12,425 nt of DNA from Phoronis pallida (lineage: Eukaryota; Phoronida; Phoronidae). The notes below the pieces were generated by a model. The model had not been told where the DNA came from, ran no database searches, and saw nothing but the letters and a program-made list of their open reading frames with translations. Below, piece by piece: positions 1 through 7,908 of the stretch (position 1 is its first letter; the number at the start of each line of letters is the position of its first letter). The DNA lies in NCBI GenBank assembly GCA_028565715.1, contig JAOXYC010188134.1:1-12425 (forward strand), written 5' to 3'. The position numbers and the translations under genes were made by a program.

Positions 1-120
1 TTTTGAAAGAAATCGTGTAACTCTGGTTTGCATGAACCGATTTGAATGATACAAACATCAATTTAAGTGATTTTTTTTACAATATTCTCAAATACGTTTA
101 GTTTTAACTCTGTCAGGTAA
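1..120. repeat. Dispersed repeat, copy 1 (matches 2610-2728)
   Basis: This segment is a close direct copy of 2610-2728. The two share long identical runs such as the one around AACTCTGGTTTGCATGAACC, with only scattered substitutions. Similarity stops in both copies just after CAGGTAA, which suggests a real element boundary there. The copy runs off the left edge, so its other end is unseen. The second copy lies inside a possible mariner-like remnant, so this may be a piece of the same family. It contains no long reading frame. Confidence 0.85.
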
Positions 121-1250
121 GTCATTTTTCATCCACAAAAACAGCCGATAATTCAATTAAAAGCCGCATTCAACATTGCTCAATTAAGTATTAAAATGCG
201 GTTAAGCGAGGTTGGGCAAGCAATAGCCTTTCAGTCCTAGGTAAACACGAGTATGGACTACTGTCTACAGCACATCACCTCATACCTTTCAGAGAAAAGT
301 TAGATGATTCATGGAACACGGGATATTAATAATGTTATTTTTGGAGTGTTTTCTTTGTGTTTTTGTTTAGTTAAGGTTTCGTGGAAGGTTGATTAAAGAT
401 TCGGTTGACTAAGTCTCCTTTTTGAATTCTTTGGAAACCAATTATTAACAGACTATAAAAGTATACATATTCAGAAATGCAAATTACCAAACAATACTGT
501 CAGCAACTATTAGTGTTAAGCATTCCATTAGCATGTGACTTGGGGTGATCGATCATGCGTTTTACGAAAAGAAAAAAAAACGACTTCCGGTACCGATTTC
601 ACAAAAAATAGACAACCAAATTATTTACCTTTTAACAGTTCAATCAGTAAATTCTATTTGTAAAAAGTGCCACTTTTCTTGTTTTGAAGAAATAATTCGT
701 TCTTATTTCAACAGAGCATCAAAAGTCACTCTTGATTTTTGACGCTTTGTAACAGTTAGGACCAATTTTTTTATCAAAATAAAAACTATGGTGCCATTTG
801 GCCGATAGAATTTGAAATTAATAAATCTGTTTTATAAGTTTTTGAGTAATCATACCCTAAAGTTGATGTATTCGAAAAAAATAAAATTTGACTTGAAACG
901 CCAGGTCACGTGACCACATGAGTTTCAGAAAGTAATGCTTGTTCTAAACGTATTGCTTAGGATCCTTAGTTTCTGAAAATATGTACTTTCATGGGCTTGA
1001 AATGTTTAGTTTTACCTACCACGTAACCTTAAAGTAACTCAAAATGCTGTTCAATTGCTGTTTATGAGTTCAGAAATTTGTGCTATAATTTTAAGATTTT
1101 AAAAGTATTTATACTTAATTACAGTAGAATTGTTGGTTTTCTGAAAATGTGCGCATTTCTACAATAACCACCCAGTTTGTTAGACACTTCATAAGAGAAC
1201 AATCTATGAGAGTCTGATATATTTTTTTAAATTTTGTTTTCATCATTTAC
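121..1250. other. Intron sequence without recognisable gene
   Basis: AT-rich DNA upstream of the first visible dynein exon, presumably part of a dynein intron because that exon opens with an acceptor site at 1633-1634. A 65-codon reading frame at 545-742 has no recognisable domain and a lysine-rich, low-complexity start, so I treat it as chance. The only distinct small feature is a 12-bp palindrome at 904-915. No repeat family was recognised. Confidence 0.6.
904..915. other. 12-bp palindrome containing a CACGTG E-box
   Basis: GGTCACGTGACC is its own reverse complement and contains the CACGTG core bound by basic helix-loop-helix leucine-zipper factors of the USF/MITF type. It is a single intronic site with no visible promoter nearby. 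Regulatory function is only a possibility and chance occurrence is plausible. Confidence 0.3.
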
Positions 1251-1588
1251 TTAAAGATACTGTCTCCTATTTGGTATTTGGTCCCAATCTGGTGTCAAAA
1301 AACAAATCAACTAGAAATGTTGTGTACAGGTCCTTTGTTGAACGCAACTTATTTGCATCTGAGTCAAAAACTTCAAAAAAAAAAAGTTGTAAGGGGTGAT
1401 TTGAGAGCTTTTATCTGATAACATTAGTCAAGCCTTAAAGAGTAGGTTAGAATCGGACACAAAAGCTCTCAAATCACCCCTTTACAGATTTGAATTTTTT
1501 GACTCAGATGCAAGCAAGAACACAACATTTCTATTTTTATTTGCGATTTGATGCCAGATTGAGACCATCAAGGAGACAGTATCTTTAA
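1251..1588. mobile_element. Foldback MITE bounded by TTAA
   Basis: The element has long inverted arms, about 1251-1412 and 1461-1588, separated by a loop of roughly 50 bp. The outer 18 bp are perfectly inverted: TTAAAGATACTGTCTCCT at 1251-1268 pairs with 1571-1588. Inner blocks also pair well, including AGAAATGTTGTGT, GCATCTGAGTCAAAAA and GGGGTGATTTGAGAGCTTTT, with small indels between them. It has no coding capacity, so it is a non-autonomous element that would need a transposase from elsewhere. TTAA at both ends fits a TTAA target-site duplication of the piggyBac type, but TTAA could instead belong to the repeat itself. It sits just upstream of a dynein exon, with 46 bp between them. A decayed partial relative lies at 7541-7604. 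Confidence 0.85.
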
Positions 1589-1634
1589 AAATCGTACAAT
1601 ATTTCAAGTTGATTATCTTCATTCTTGATTACAG

Positions 1635-1733
1635 ACATCTGGTGGGGGCAAGTCCTCTCAGGAAATCATTGAAGATCTGGCTTCTGATATTCTCTCTAAA
1701 ATTCCTCAAGATTTCAATCTGGAGGAGGCGCAG
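1635..1733 (+). CDS. Dynein exon A (33 codons)
   Basis: The acceptor is AG at 1633-1634 after a pyrimidine-rich stretch, and the donor is GT at 1734-1735 (CAG|GTTTGT). The exon is in frame from ACA and reads from [12 protein letters not shown] to DFNLEEAQ. This is the segment linking the AAA6 region to the C-terminal domain. The preceding exon lies outside the window. Confidence 0.9.
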
Positions 1734-4700
1734 GTTTGTTGCATTCATGTGTGAAACACTGAGCAGTGACCCATGTGGTCAACGTTATCTAATATCTAAG
1801 AATAACAAGCAGTATTGATCTAGGTAGCTTGTAGGCAGTTATTGGTGGAAACAGGCAGTACTTTGTCGTTGACACAAAATTTGTTAAAAATACGAAGATT
1901 CTTTGCAGGTACGTTCTTCATTAGATTCTGAATATCACCTTATCACATGAAGCACACTGGTCAAGTAAGATCCCCAACTGGCACGATAAAAACAGCATAT
2001 AAATATATCGGGTGGCCCTAAAAAGATGTTTCGTACTTCAACGTGACATATCTTCTAAACAGAACTTTCCAAAATGCTGAAACTTTATGCTGACGAGTAC
2101 ACGTCTTATATTATCAATGAGTAGCCAAAGTTTCAAAACAATTTCTCAATTTTTATCGACATGGCAGGGAAAACATAATTACTGGTCGAAATTCTCAATT
2201 CCAGAGTTAATTTGTTTGCGTCTTAAAAAATTATGTTATTTGATAGCCGGATTAGGCTAAAATTGACAATTTAAACTGAAAAAATCGTGGTAAAACTTTT
2301 TTTAAAAAAAATCTATTTTGAATAAAAATGTTCATGCGTTCATCAAACCTTGCACGACTCTATGCAAATCACAGGGCACAGCTAGTTTTCTTGAAATTTT
2401 GTACTTGTCTTCTAGTGTAAAGTGAGCCAGGATCAAATGACTGGTTTCATTTTCAGCACCAGGGGAATTTTCCGAAGAATAGCAGCTGTAATGTCCAGAC
2501 ACTAACTATTGCATTCCAATTCTAAAGAGCGGTCAACTTCAGTCGTCTTTTATTGACCCAAGATTACTGAGATTACATATAAATTTAAGCTCGTCAGTGA
2601 AGACATCTGTTTTGAAAGAAATTGTGTAACTCTGGTTTGCATGAACCGATTTAAATGATACAAACATCGTTTTAAGCGATTTTTTTTAATAATATTCCCA
2701 AATACATTTAGTTTAAACTGACAGGTAACTTAACCAGAAATTCATGGTTGGCTTGACTAATGCTGTGCAGTTATTTGTTTGGGGGGTCACAACAAGTATG
2801 TACTTCAATTGACAATTTGAGTTTTTAAAACTTACTGATTTTGTTTCAGGCACGCTATCCAGTAAAATATGAGGAATCTATGAACACTGTTCTTATTCAA
2901 GAACTTATTCGTTTCAACCGTCTCACGGGTGTTGTACGCCAAAGTCTCATAGACATTCAGCGTGCCATCAAAGGTTTGGTGGTGATGTCTTCCGAGCTTG
3001 AAGATGTCTTTGACAGTATGATGGTTGGCAAGGTAAATATTAATACTGTCGATACGGCTGTTATTTGCCAACATTGGGTATTTCATGTTGAAATAAACTA
3101 GAATGTAATACATTCATTTGTAGCGGCTTAATCTATAAATTAAACACATACGTCGCTACTTGCGAATGTAGAATTATCAATTACTGAAATACAACGTTTT
3201 TGTTTCTTTCTTTTTATAAGCGATGTATAACTTTAAATAATTATGATTTGCAAAGTTTCAAAATCATTTGTGTTATTTTCAGGTGCCAGCAATGTGGGCA
3301 GCCAAGTCCTACCCATCTCTGAAACCTTTAGGTGGTTATATGAATGATTTACTTGCAAGGTTGCAGTTCTTTAAGGTATCAATTAATTTGACCATTATTT
3401 GACCATTAGTATAAGTAGGCAAAAGCCCTTCCTGTAGACATAAATCAGTTAATTCATTTTGTATAGTCCATTCTCACCGTATTTTTGCCTGTGTTTTATT
3501 GTATAAATTGCCATCGATGACCAGAGTAGGTCGTTCTAGAGCAGAATACAGGAACATTTTAAAACTTCTATGTGTTTTATAATTTGTACCATCATGCTGA
3601 CCCTTAGACAGTTATTATACCACGCCAGTGGTTTAGTTAGTTGTTACGCGTCAACAGTTTAGTATAGAGAATAACAGGACAAGTATGAGTGGTTCATAAC
3701 GGAAATGTCCAACAATTCTGTTCTTGATTCAAGTTGCCCACAGAATAACTCTTAGATTTTAATGCCGAATACTTAGTAGCCTTCGTCAGATTGAAAACGT
3801 GGAGAAAACAATATGAACCTATAATCAAATGGTAACTTCATCTCAAACTTTCAAATTTTCATTGTGATTAACATGGCTACAACATGTCTAATTTCTGCAT
3901 TTTATTTTATTCATTAAGGAATGGGTCCTCAACGGTATGCCTATCGTGTTCTGGGTATCAGGGTTCTATTTCACACAATCTTTCTTGACGGGGATATCAC
4001 AAAACTATGCCAGGAAGTACAAGATACCCATAGATCTGCTCGGCTTCCAGTTCCAAGTCATGGACAGGGAGACAACTATGCCAAGAAAACCTGTAAGTCA
4101 CCAAGGTTTTAGTCATTAATTTATTGATGGTCATACAGATTTCATTGAAATCACAATTCTTTTGTACACCGACTCACAATTTTGAGTTGAACTTTTTCAA
4201 AATCATGAAAAAGTTTGGGGATGCCTGCACCTAAGTCCCTGTATATTATTTATTTAAGGTAATGTTGCTTTAGAATTACTAGATATATCAAAGGAATATA
4301 AATCTCAGCTGGTTTTCATTCTCAGCTGTCAGTCGCAGCAGCAATATGCCAGTGGTGCCTTGCTCAAAGAAACAATGGACTGCCCAGGACCGGCATTTGA
4401 ACCCACAACTTTCCAATTATGAGTCTGAAGCTCTACCATTACTGAGCTAATCTGCATGCCAAAGTATAACTAATAAGTTCAGAACCAGTAATTTGCCTTT
4501 CGCGCCAGAGTTATAACTTTGCAACCAGTTTCAAAGTTATTCTCAGAGCAAAAGGGGTTGTTTGACTTAAATACCTCATAAAATGTTGCAATATTTAGAA
4601 CCAAAGCAGAGGACGTGGTAATTTGACGGTAACAATTAAATTATGATTTTTGGAAGATAGATTTATTTTTTATTTTATAAGTTATATGGGCACTGTTCTG

Positions 4701-7700
4701 CAACTGTTCTTTTTAAAAAAATTGAAGTTTTAGAATCATTTATGAAAAAACTAGAATTGAAAAAGAATTGAAAAGAATGTAATGTATTTGTTGTAAAAAG
4801 TACTGTTTCTGGAAAGGGCCCAGTGTGAATATTTTTCTATAGGTTGTGCTAGGGTTTTGTTTATATTAGCACTGGAGAGACTGAAATGATTTATTTTTAT
4901 GCGCCCACATACATATTATGTGTGTGCATGGTGTCGGCGTCCAGCGTCGTTACCACAGTGTGAGCCCAATAACTTGTGAATGCTTTTACGGATTTTGACG
5001 AAAATTTGTATTCTTGTTCTTGGCATGAAGACTGCGGTTGCTTGCGAAATCAAGCGCATTGCATCAACAGGTGTGCCTCCTGGTGGGACTTATAGTTTCC
5101 ATCATGCTGATTTTGTTGTGCCTTCATTATCTTGAGTCTTTGTATACTGTCTTGTTCTTGGCATGAAGTGTGTAGTTGCTTTCGAAATTCAGCGCGTCCC
5201 TTCTACAGGGGTGCCCTTAGTTTAATTGGCCATGTTGATTTTGTTGTGTGTTCATTATCATGAGAACGCTTTGTTGAATGTTGACGAAACTTAGTATACT
5301 GTCTTGTTTTTGGAATCAAGAGTTCGGTTGTTTTCAAAATTCAGTATGATCCATCAACTGGTGTGCCCCCTAGTGGGTCTTATAGTTCCGCCATGTTGAT
5401 TTTGTGCGCATTCATTATCTTGAGAACGCTTTGACAAATTTTGATGAATCTTTGTATACTTGTGATTGGCATAAAGATTGCAGTTGCTTTCGATATTCAG
5501 CGTGTTCATCAACAGGTGTGCCCCCTCGTGAGACTTATAGTTCCGCCATGTTGATTTTGTGCGCATTCATTATCTTGAGAACGCTTTGACAAATTTTGAT
5601 GAAACTTTGTATACTTGTTATTGGCATCAAGAGTGCAGTTGCTTTCGATATTCAGCGTGCTCTTCAACAGATGTGCCCCTGGTGAGACTTATAAGTTCCG
5701 CCATATTGATTTTGTGCGCATTCATTATCTTGAGAACGCTTTGACACACTTTGATGAAACTTTGTATACTTGTTATTGGCATGAATTGTTAGACAAGTAA
5801 TGCCATGGGCGTAGTTCTTGTTTGCAATTTGAAGTTTTATTTTTATTTGCCACTTGTTGATTCATTTTTTTTCTCATTTGATTTTAGATAATTGGGTGAC
5901 TGTTTTAAATGAGTGTTAAAGGATAACTTGTTACTGTGTGGTAGTTCAACTTGTTGAGTTTCAGAAACTGTCAAAATTTGATATTTGCTTGATAAACTTG
6001 GATTGTTACACACAGCACTGAACCCTAAAGCCTCCACTTTTAAGATGCATTTGCCAAAAGACTATACCCTCCTACCTCAGTAGTAGTCTTGCCTTGAACT
6101 GGGTCACATGCGGGGTCACACGATCGACCATATCACCCGCGCTCTATACACGTCTTGTATATCAATGGGTCCGCACCAGCCGCTTTCCGGGTCATGTCTA
6201 CCCTGTCAGCAAATATGTTAATCAACAACTCCTTGTCCGCATTTTTTCTTGAAAACCACTTGACAGATTGTGGTAAAACTTGGCATACTTGTTCCTTATG
6301 TCAATGGGCAGGCACCATTTGCTTTTGGGGTCGGAAATTTGTTCATTTCACCATGTTACTTTCGGAAACTTATTTTATTTCACCTCGTTTCTAAAATGTT
6401 TGAATTTTGGAAATATGCTGCTTCAAATAAATGGCCAGTACTTTTTTGAGCAGTTTATTAGGTGCCCTGATATTTGATCTATAATGTTGCTTCATTGCAG
6501 GAGGATGGGGCCTACATCAGGGGACTGTTTCTTGAAGGATCCAGATGGTGTCGCGAGAGAAAAGTTCTGGCAGAGTCGCACCCCAAGATTCTGTACGACA
6601 CAATGCCGGTGGTATCCTTTTACATACAGTTTTGCAGTGAATTAAAAGATCAGATTGCTATTATTTTGGTCACTTCCAATACCTCACTCACGACATAAGC
6701 TCTTTTTTCTTGTGGCGATAGAAAACAAACCTCAAGTAGCTCGGATGTTTTCCCAACGTTGAGCAATTGCTTGTCGAATGCTGTTCAGTCGATAACAATG
6801 CATATAATTCCCTGCAGACCGGGATAGAAAAATGCATAATATACAGGAGCAAAGTGTGGGTGTTTCACAATTAAAATTGGACAAGTCTGAGGTAGTTATT
6901 TCAAGATAACAAATAAGGATAAGTTTAGATCAAAAAGCTGATATCTGCTGAACACATCCAGTTAACTCAAGTTTGTTTTCCTTTTCCAAAAGACAAAAGA
7001 GCATATGTCGGGTGTGAGGTACTGAGGTTTTGCAATGATTAAATGTTTTGCCCAATCCAACCACAGTCATCGTGAAATAACACATTAAGCAAATTACCCA
7101 CAAAGCAACTCACCTGGGTCCAGAAAACTTTCCACGTTATGCCACGTTCTGAACGTGGCGAAATAACGCAGAGTATTTAGACTAGAGCATGGTAGAAATT
7201 TCATGTTAACGTGGCAAATAACATGGCAATCGCTTGCCATGTTTATAGTCACCTTGAGGCCCCTGTGAAGTCACTAATAGTCACCTTGAAGCCCCTGTGA
7301 AGTCATTAATAGAACCCATGGCTTCAAAAGGAAGCCATGGCTTCAGTGGTAGCAGCTAGCTACCTAGGTCATTTAAGGAAAAAAGGCATGTGCGAAGCAC
7401 GCGCACACCCTGCATGGGCAGGAGCAAAGTTGGTATAAGTCGAGGTGGATCCAAGTAACGGGGTGTGCATGCACAAGGGGTGTGTACGTGCAAAGCACCC
7501 GTCACAGAGCTAGTTAGTTATAATCATCAAAGGACTCATACACAACATTTCTAGTTGATTTGAATTTTGATCCCAGATCCTCACCAAACGAGGAGACAGT
7601 TTCTACAAACTTACAACATGTTTCATCCTTTGAAAAGTCATAGGCAAAATTGATTTTTCATTAAATGCTTTTGTGTGTCCTTGACCAGTTTGATTCAGAT

Positions 7701-7908
7701 TCTGCTCAAGCCTGGAGAGAAATCTAAATTTGAGCATGGCGCCACGTACTCAAGTCCAGTCTATAAAACAAGTGCTCGAAGAGGGACGCTTTTGACCACT
7801 GGTCACTCCACTAATTATGTACTGACTATCCTAATCCCACGAGGAGATAAACCAGAAAGTCACTGGGTTAACAGAGGAGTTGCCCTTCTCTGTCAGCTTG
7901 ATGACTGA
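1635..7908 (+). CDS. Axonemal dynein heavy chain, C-terminal part (six exons, 5' partial)
   Basis: Joined exons 1635-1733, 2850-3032, 3283-3375, 3919-4092, 6501-6611 and 7699-7908 encode 289 residues and a TGA stop. All five introns are GT-AG and phase 0. Recognisable dynein heavy chain motifs, in order, are [97 protein letters not shown] and [12 protein letters not shown] at the C terminus. This is the end of the AAA6 lid followed by the Dynein_C domain. The family consists of ATP-driven minus-end microtubule motors that power cilia and flagella. The ATPase, stalk and linker regions lie upstream of the window. The motifs look closest to single-headed inner-arm chains (DNAH1/3/7/12-like), but I cannot assign the paralogue, so no symbol is given. 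An odd point is Leu in place of the usual Trp in the xWLKP motif. No break is seen, so the gene looks intact here. Confidence 0.95.
2009..2728 (-). mobile_element. Possible decayed mariner-like transposon remnant
   Basis: The segment begins at 2009 with CGGGTGGCCCTAAAAAGATG, a GGGTGGCCC-type terminus reminiscent of mariner-like elements, next to TATA. On the reverse strand near 2580-2610 a short run reads DVFTDELKF. That resembles the (V/F)(F/T)DE block around the second catalytic Asp of Tc1/mariner transposases. The frame is then broken by stops and shifts. No matching inverted terminus is seen at the other end, so the element is incomplete. The part at 2610-2728 recurs at 1-120. The family call is tentative; the repeat status of the shared part is firm. 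Confidence 0.35.
2610..2728. repeat. Dispersed repeat, copy 2 (matches 1-120)
   Basis: About 119 bp closely matching 1-120 in the same orientation, with a few transitions and one short length difference in a T-run. The copy lies in the intron between dynein exons A and B. Because the flanks do not match on the right side, the shared boundary after CAGGTAA may mark an element end. Confidence 0.85.
2850..3032 (+). CDS. Dynein exon B (61 codons)
   Basis: The acceptor is TTTGTTTCAG ending at 2849 and the donor is GT at 3033-3034 (AAG|GTAAAT). The exon reads [18 protein letters not shown] onward and ends [11 protein letters not shown]. It carries the NTVL(I/V)QE and KGLVVMS blocks that are strongly conserved at the start of the dynein heavy chain C-terminal domain. 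Confidence 0.95.
3140..3236. mobile_element. TTAA-bounded MITE, shortest copy (97 bp)
   Basis: The left end is TTAA followed by ACACATACGTCGCTACTTGC. The right end is AAGCGATGTATAACT followed by TTAA. Both ends match the termini of the longer copies at 8810-9024 and 10939-11295. The left arm continues through GAATTATCAATTACTGA, identical to the 10939 copy, and the copy then jumps to the right terminus, so most of the interior is missing. It is non-coding and lies in the intron between dynein exons B and C. Confidence 0.85.
3283..3375 (+). CDS. Dynein exon C (31 codons)
   Basis: The acceptor is TTATTTTCAG ending at 3282 and the donor is GT at 3376-3377 (AAG|GTATCA). The exon reads [20 protein letters not shown] and ends ARLQFFK. 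The SYPSLKPLG block is a hallmark of axonemal dynein heavy chains. The upstream intron is only 250 bp, the shortest in the window. Confidence 0.95.
3376..3918. other. Intron without recognised element
   Basis: A 543-bp AT-rich intron between dynein exons C and D. I see no long reading frame, terminal inverted repeat or tandem array in it. The phrase TAGTAGCCTTCGTCAG near 3775 looks like a fragment of a dispersed repeat, but no second copy is present in the window to support this. Confidence 0.5.
3919..4092 (+). CDS. Dynein exon D (58 codons)
   Basis: The acceptor AG is at 3917-3918 (TCATTAAG, a weak pyrimidine tract near the site but T-rich further up). The donor is GT at 4093-4094 (CCT|GTAAGT). 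The exon reads [18 protein letters not shown] onward and ends RETTMPRKP. The FWxSGFxFxQSFLTG and [16 protein letters not shown] motifs are diagnostic of the dynein C-terminal domain. Reading frames overlapping this exon in other frames are shadows. Confidence 0.95.
4285..4455 (-). mobile_element. tRNA-derived SINE
   Basis: Read on the - strand from 4455, the sequence starts like a tRNA. It has an A-box-like run TAGCTCAGTAATGGTAGAGC (4430-4449) and a B-box-like run GGGTTCAAATG (4394-4404), at the spacing of RNA polymerase III internal promoters. Past the tRNA-like head, the body contains CTTTGAGCAAGGCACC, similar to the conserved central segment of many metazoan SINEs. The sequence is not a functional tRNA, because neither the acceptor stem nor the T-stem pairs properly. 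SINEs are copied by LINE machinery. The 3' boundary near 4285 is approximate. It lies antisense in the dynein intron between exons D and E. Confidence 0.75.
4456..4897. other. Intron stretch with nothing recognised
   Basis: AT-rich intron DNA between the SINE and the tandem-repeat element. It holds A/T runs and no reading frame, palindrome or repeat that I can support. Confidence 0.5.
4898..5823. mobile_element. Pearl-like bivalve repeat element with 155-bp core repeats
   Basis: The left end is TATGCGCCCA (4898-4907). It is followed by a short head containing a CACATA/TATGTG stem and a GTCGGCGTCCAGCGTCG run, then about six tandem units of roughly 155 bp, then a right end running through ATGCCATGGGCG to TTCTTGTTT. 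A second copy of the right end at 9357-9410 contains TGGGCGCATA, the exact reverse complement of the left end, so the family has short inverted termini. A unique head, a variable number of roughly 160-bp core repeats and a conserved tail match the described plan of bivalve pearl-type elements, which are regarded as non-autonomous Helitron-like elements. The family name is an inference from architecture. The element lies in a dynein intron and has no coding capacity. Confidence 0.65.
4968..5796. repeat. Tandem array of about 155-bp units
   Basis: The marker CCATGTTGAT or a close variant occurs at about 5102, 5230, 5391, 5546 and 5701. The last two intervals are exactly 155 bp. The earlier ones are 161 and 128 bp, so the older units carry indels. 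Each unit contains, in order, TTGAGAACGCTTTGAC, TTTGTATACTTG, TTGCTTTCGATATTCAGCG, GGTGTGCCCCC and AGACTTATAGTTCCG, with variants. Units 3 to 6 are the most alike, which suggests recent spread on the right side. Reading frames here that start [10 protein letters not shown] are a by-product of the repeat and not genes. Confidence 0.9.
5824..6130. other. Intron stretch with nothing recognised
   Basis: Non-coding, AT-rich DNA between the pearl-like element and the degenerate repeat. I see no conserved motif, reading frame of note or inverted repeat. Confidence 0.5.
6131..6400. repeat. Two decayed tandem units related to the 155-bp repeat type
   Basis: Two diverged segments about 134 bp apart share a layout. 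One has CTTGTATATCAATGGGTCCG near 6154 and the other has CTTGTTCCTTATGTCAATGG near 6288. Each is followed by a GCACCA box and a GGGTC box. The stretch TTGACAGATTGTGGTAAAAC followed by TTGGCATACTTGTT echoes the core of the 4968-5796 units. This looks like an old, eroded relative, but the homology is by eye and weak. Confidence 0.45.
6501..6611 (+). CDS. Dynein exon E (37 codons)
   Basis: The acceptor is TTCATTGCAG ending at 6500 and the donor is GT at 6612-6613 (GTG|GTATCC). The exon reads [18 protein letters not shown] onward and ends LYDTMPV. An in-frame alternative donor 3 bp upstream (CCG|GTGGTA) would drop one Val. The longer form keeps the spacing of the conserved PVxWLKP region, so I chose it. 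Confidence 0.93.
6612..7134. other. Intron stretch with nothing recognised
   Basis: The first half of the last intron. Coding potential ends at the exon E donor, and the frame that continues from it into the intron soon stops. No repeat with a second copy in the window was found here. Confidence 0.5.
7135..7340. repeat. Cluster of three hairpins plus a duplicated 32-mer
   Basis: Three strong inverted repeats occur within about 200 bp. GCCACGTTC (7141-7149) abuts GAACGTGGC (7151-7159), and the stem extends to CGTTAT/ATAACG past a 3-base bulge. AACATGGCAA (7220-7229) pairs with 7234-7243 around a TCGC loop. CCATGGCTTC (7316-7325) pairs with GAAGCCATGG (7331-7340) around AAAAG. Between the second and third lies a near-identical tandem duplication at 7245-7308. 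All of it is in the last dynein intron. Function is unknown; remnants of foldback elements are the simplest reading. Confidence 0.7.
7245..7308. repeat. Tandem duplication of a 32-bp unit (two copies)
   Basis: Units 7245-7276 and 7277-7308 share ATAGTCACCTTGA, CCCCTGTGAAGTCA and the TA end. They differ at two positions (G/A after CTTGA and C/T near the end). The short length and near identity suggest a recent local duplication. Confidence 0.9.
7541..7604. mobile_element. Decayed partial copy of the 1251-1588 foldback family
   Basis: The run CACAACATTTCTAGTTGATT through CGAGGAGACAGTTTCTAC follows the order of the right arm of the 1251-1588 element (CACAACATTTCT, a middle block with CCAGAT, then GGAGACAGTATCT). 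There are several substitutions and the outer end no longer reads TTAA. No opposite arm is present nearby, so this is a fragment. Confidence 0.6.
7699..7908 (+). CDS. Dynein last exon F (69 codons plus stop)
   Basis: The acceptor is TTTGATTCAG ending at 7698. The exon reads [19 protein letters not shown] onward through [19 protein letters not shown] and ends [12 protein letters not shown], followed by TGA at 7906-7908. The HSTNYV and [13 protein letters not shown] motifs are typical of the extreme C terminus of axonemal dyneins, so the protein ends at its normal place. The stop is followed in frame by TGA and TAA. The stop region is also the first part of the 73-bp minisatellite. Confidence 0.93.
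   Translation: MLLKPGEKSKFEHGATYSSPVYKTSARRGTLLTTGHSTNYVLTILIPRGDKPESHWVNRGVALLCQLDD

Noticed and set aside
1-122. CAG|GTAAGT at 114-122 looks like a perfect splice donor
   Set aside because: All three frames upstream in the window are stopped soon before it and show no dynein similarity. The segment is a repeat also found at 2610.
545-742. 65-codon reading frame in the first intron
   Set aside because: No domain, no splice or promoter context, and a composition typical of AT-rich non-coding DNA.
2832-3113. 93-codon reading frame on the - strand opposite dynein exon B
   Set aside because: It is a shadow of the dynein exon, which has clear family motifs and splice sites on the + strand.
4380-4455. 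A functional tRNA gene on the - strand
   Set aside because: The A and B boxes are present, but the acceptor stem and T-stem do not pair, and the homology continues into a SINE-type body.
5354-5800. Several similar reading frames ([10 protein letters not shown] type) in a row
   Set aside because: They recur because the DNA is a 155-bp tandem repeat. They overlap on both strands and in different frames, so they are not a gene family.
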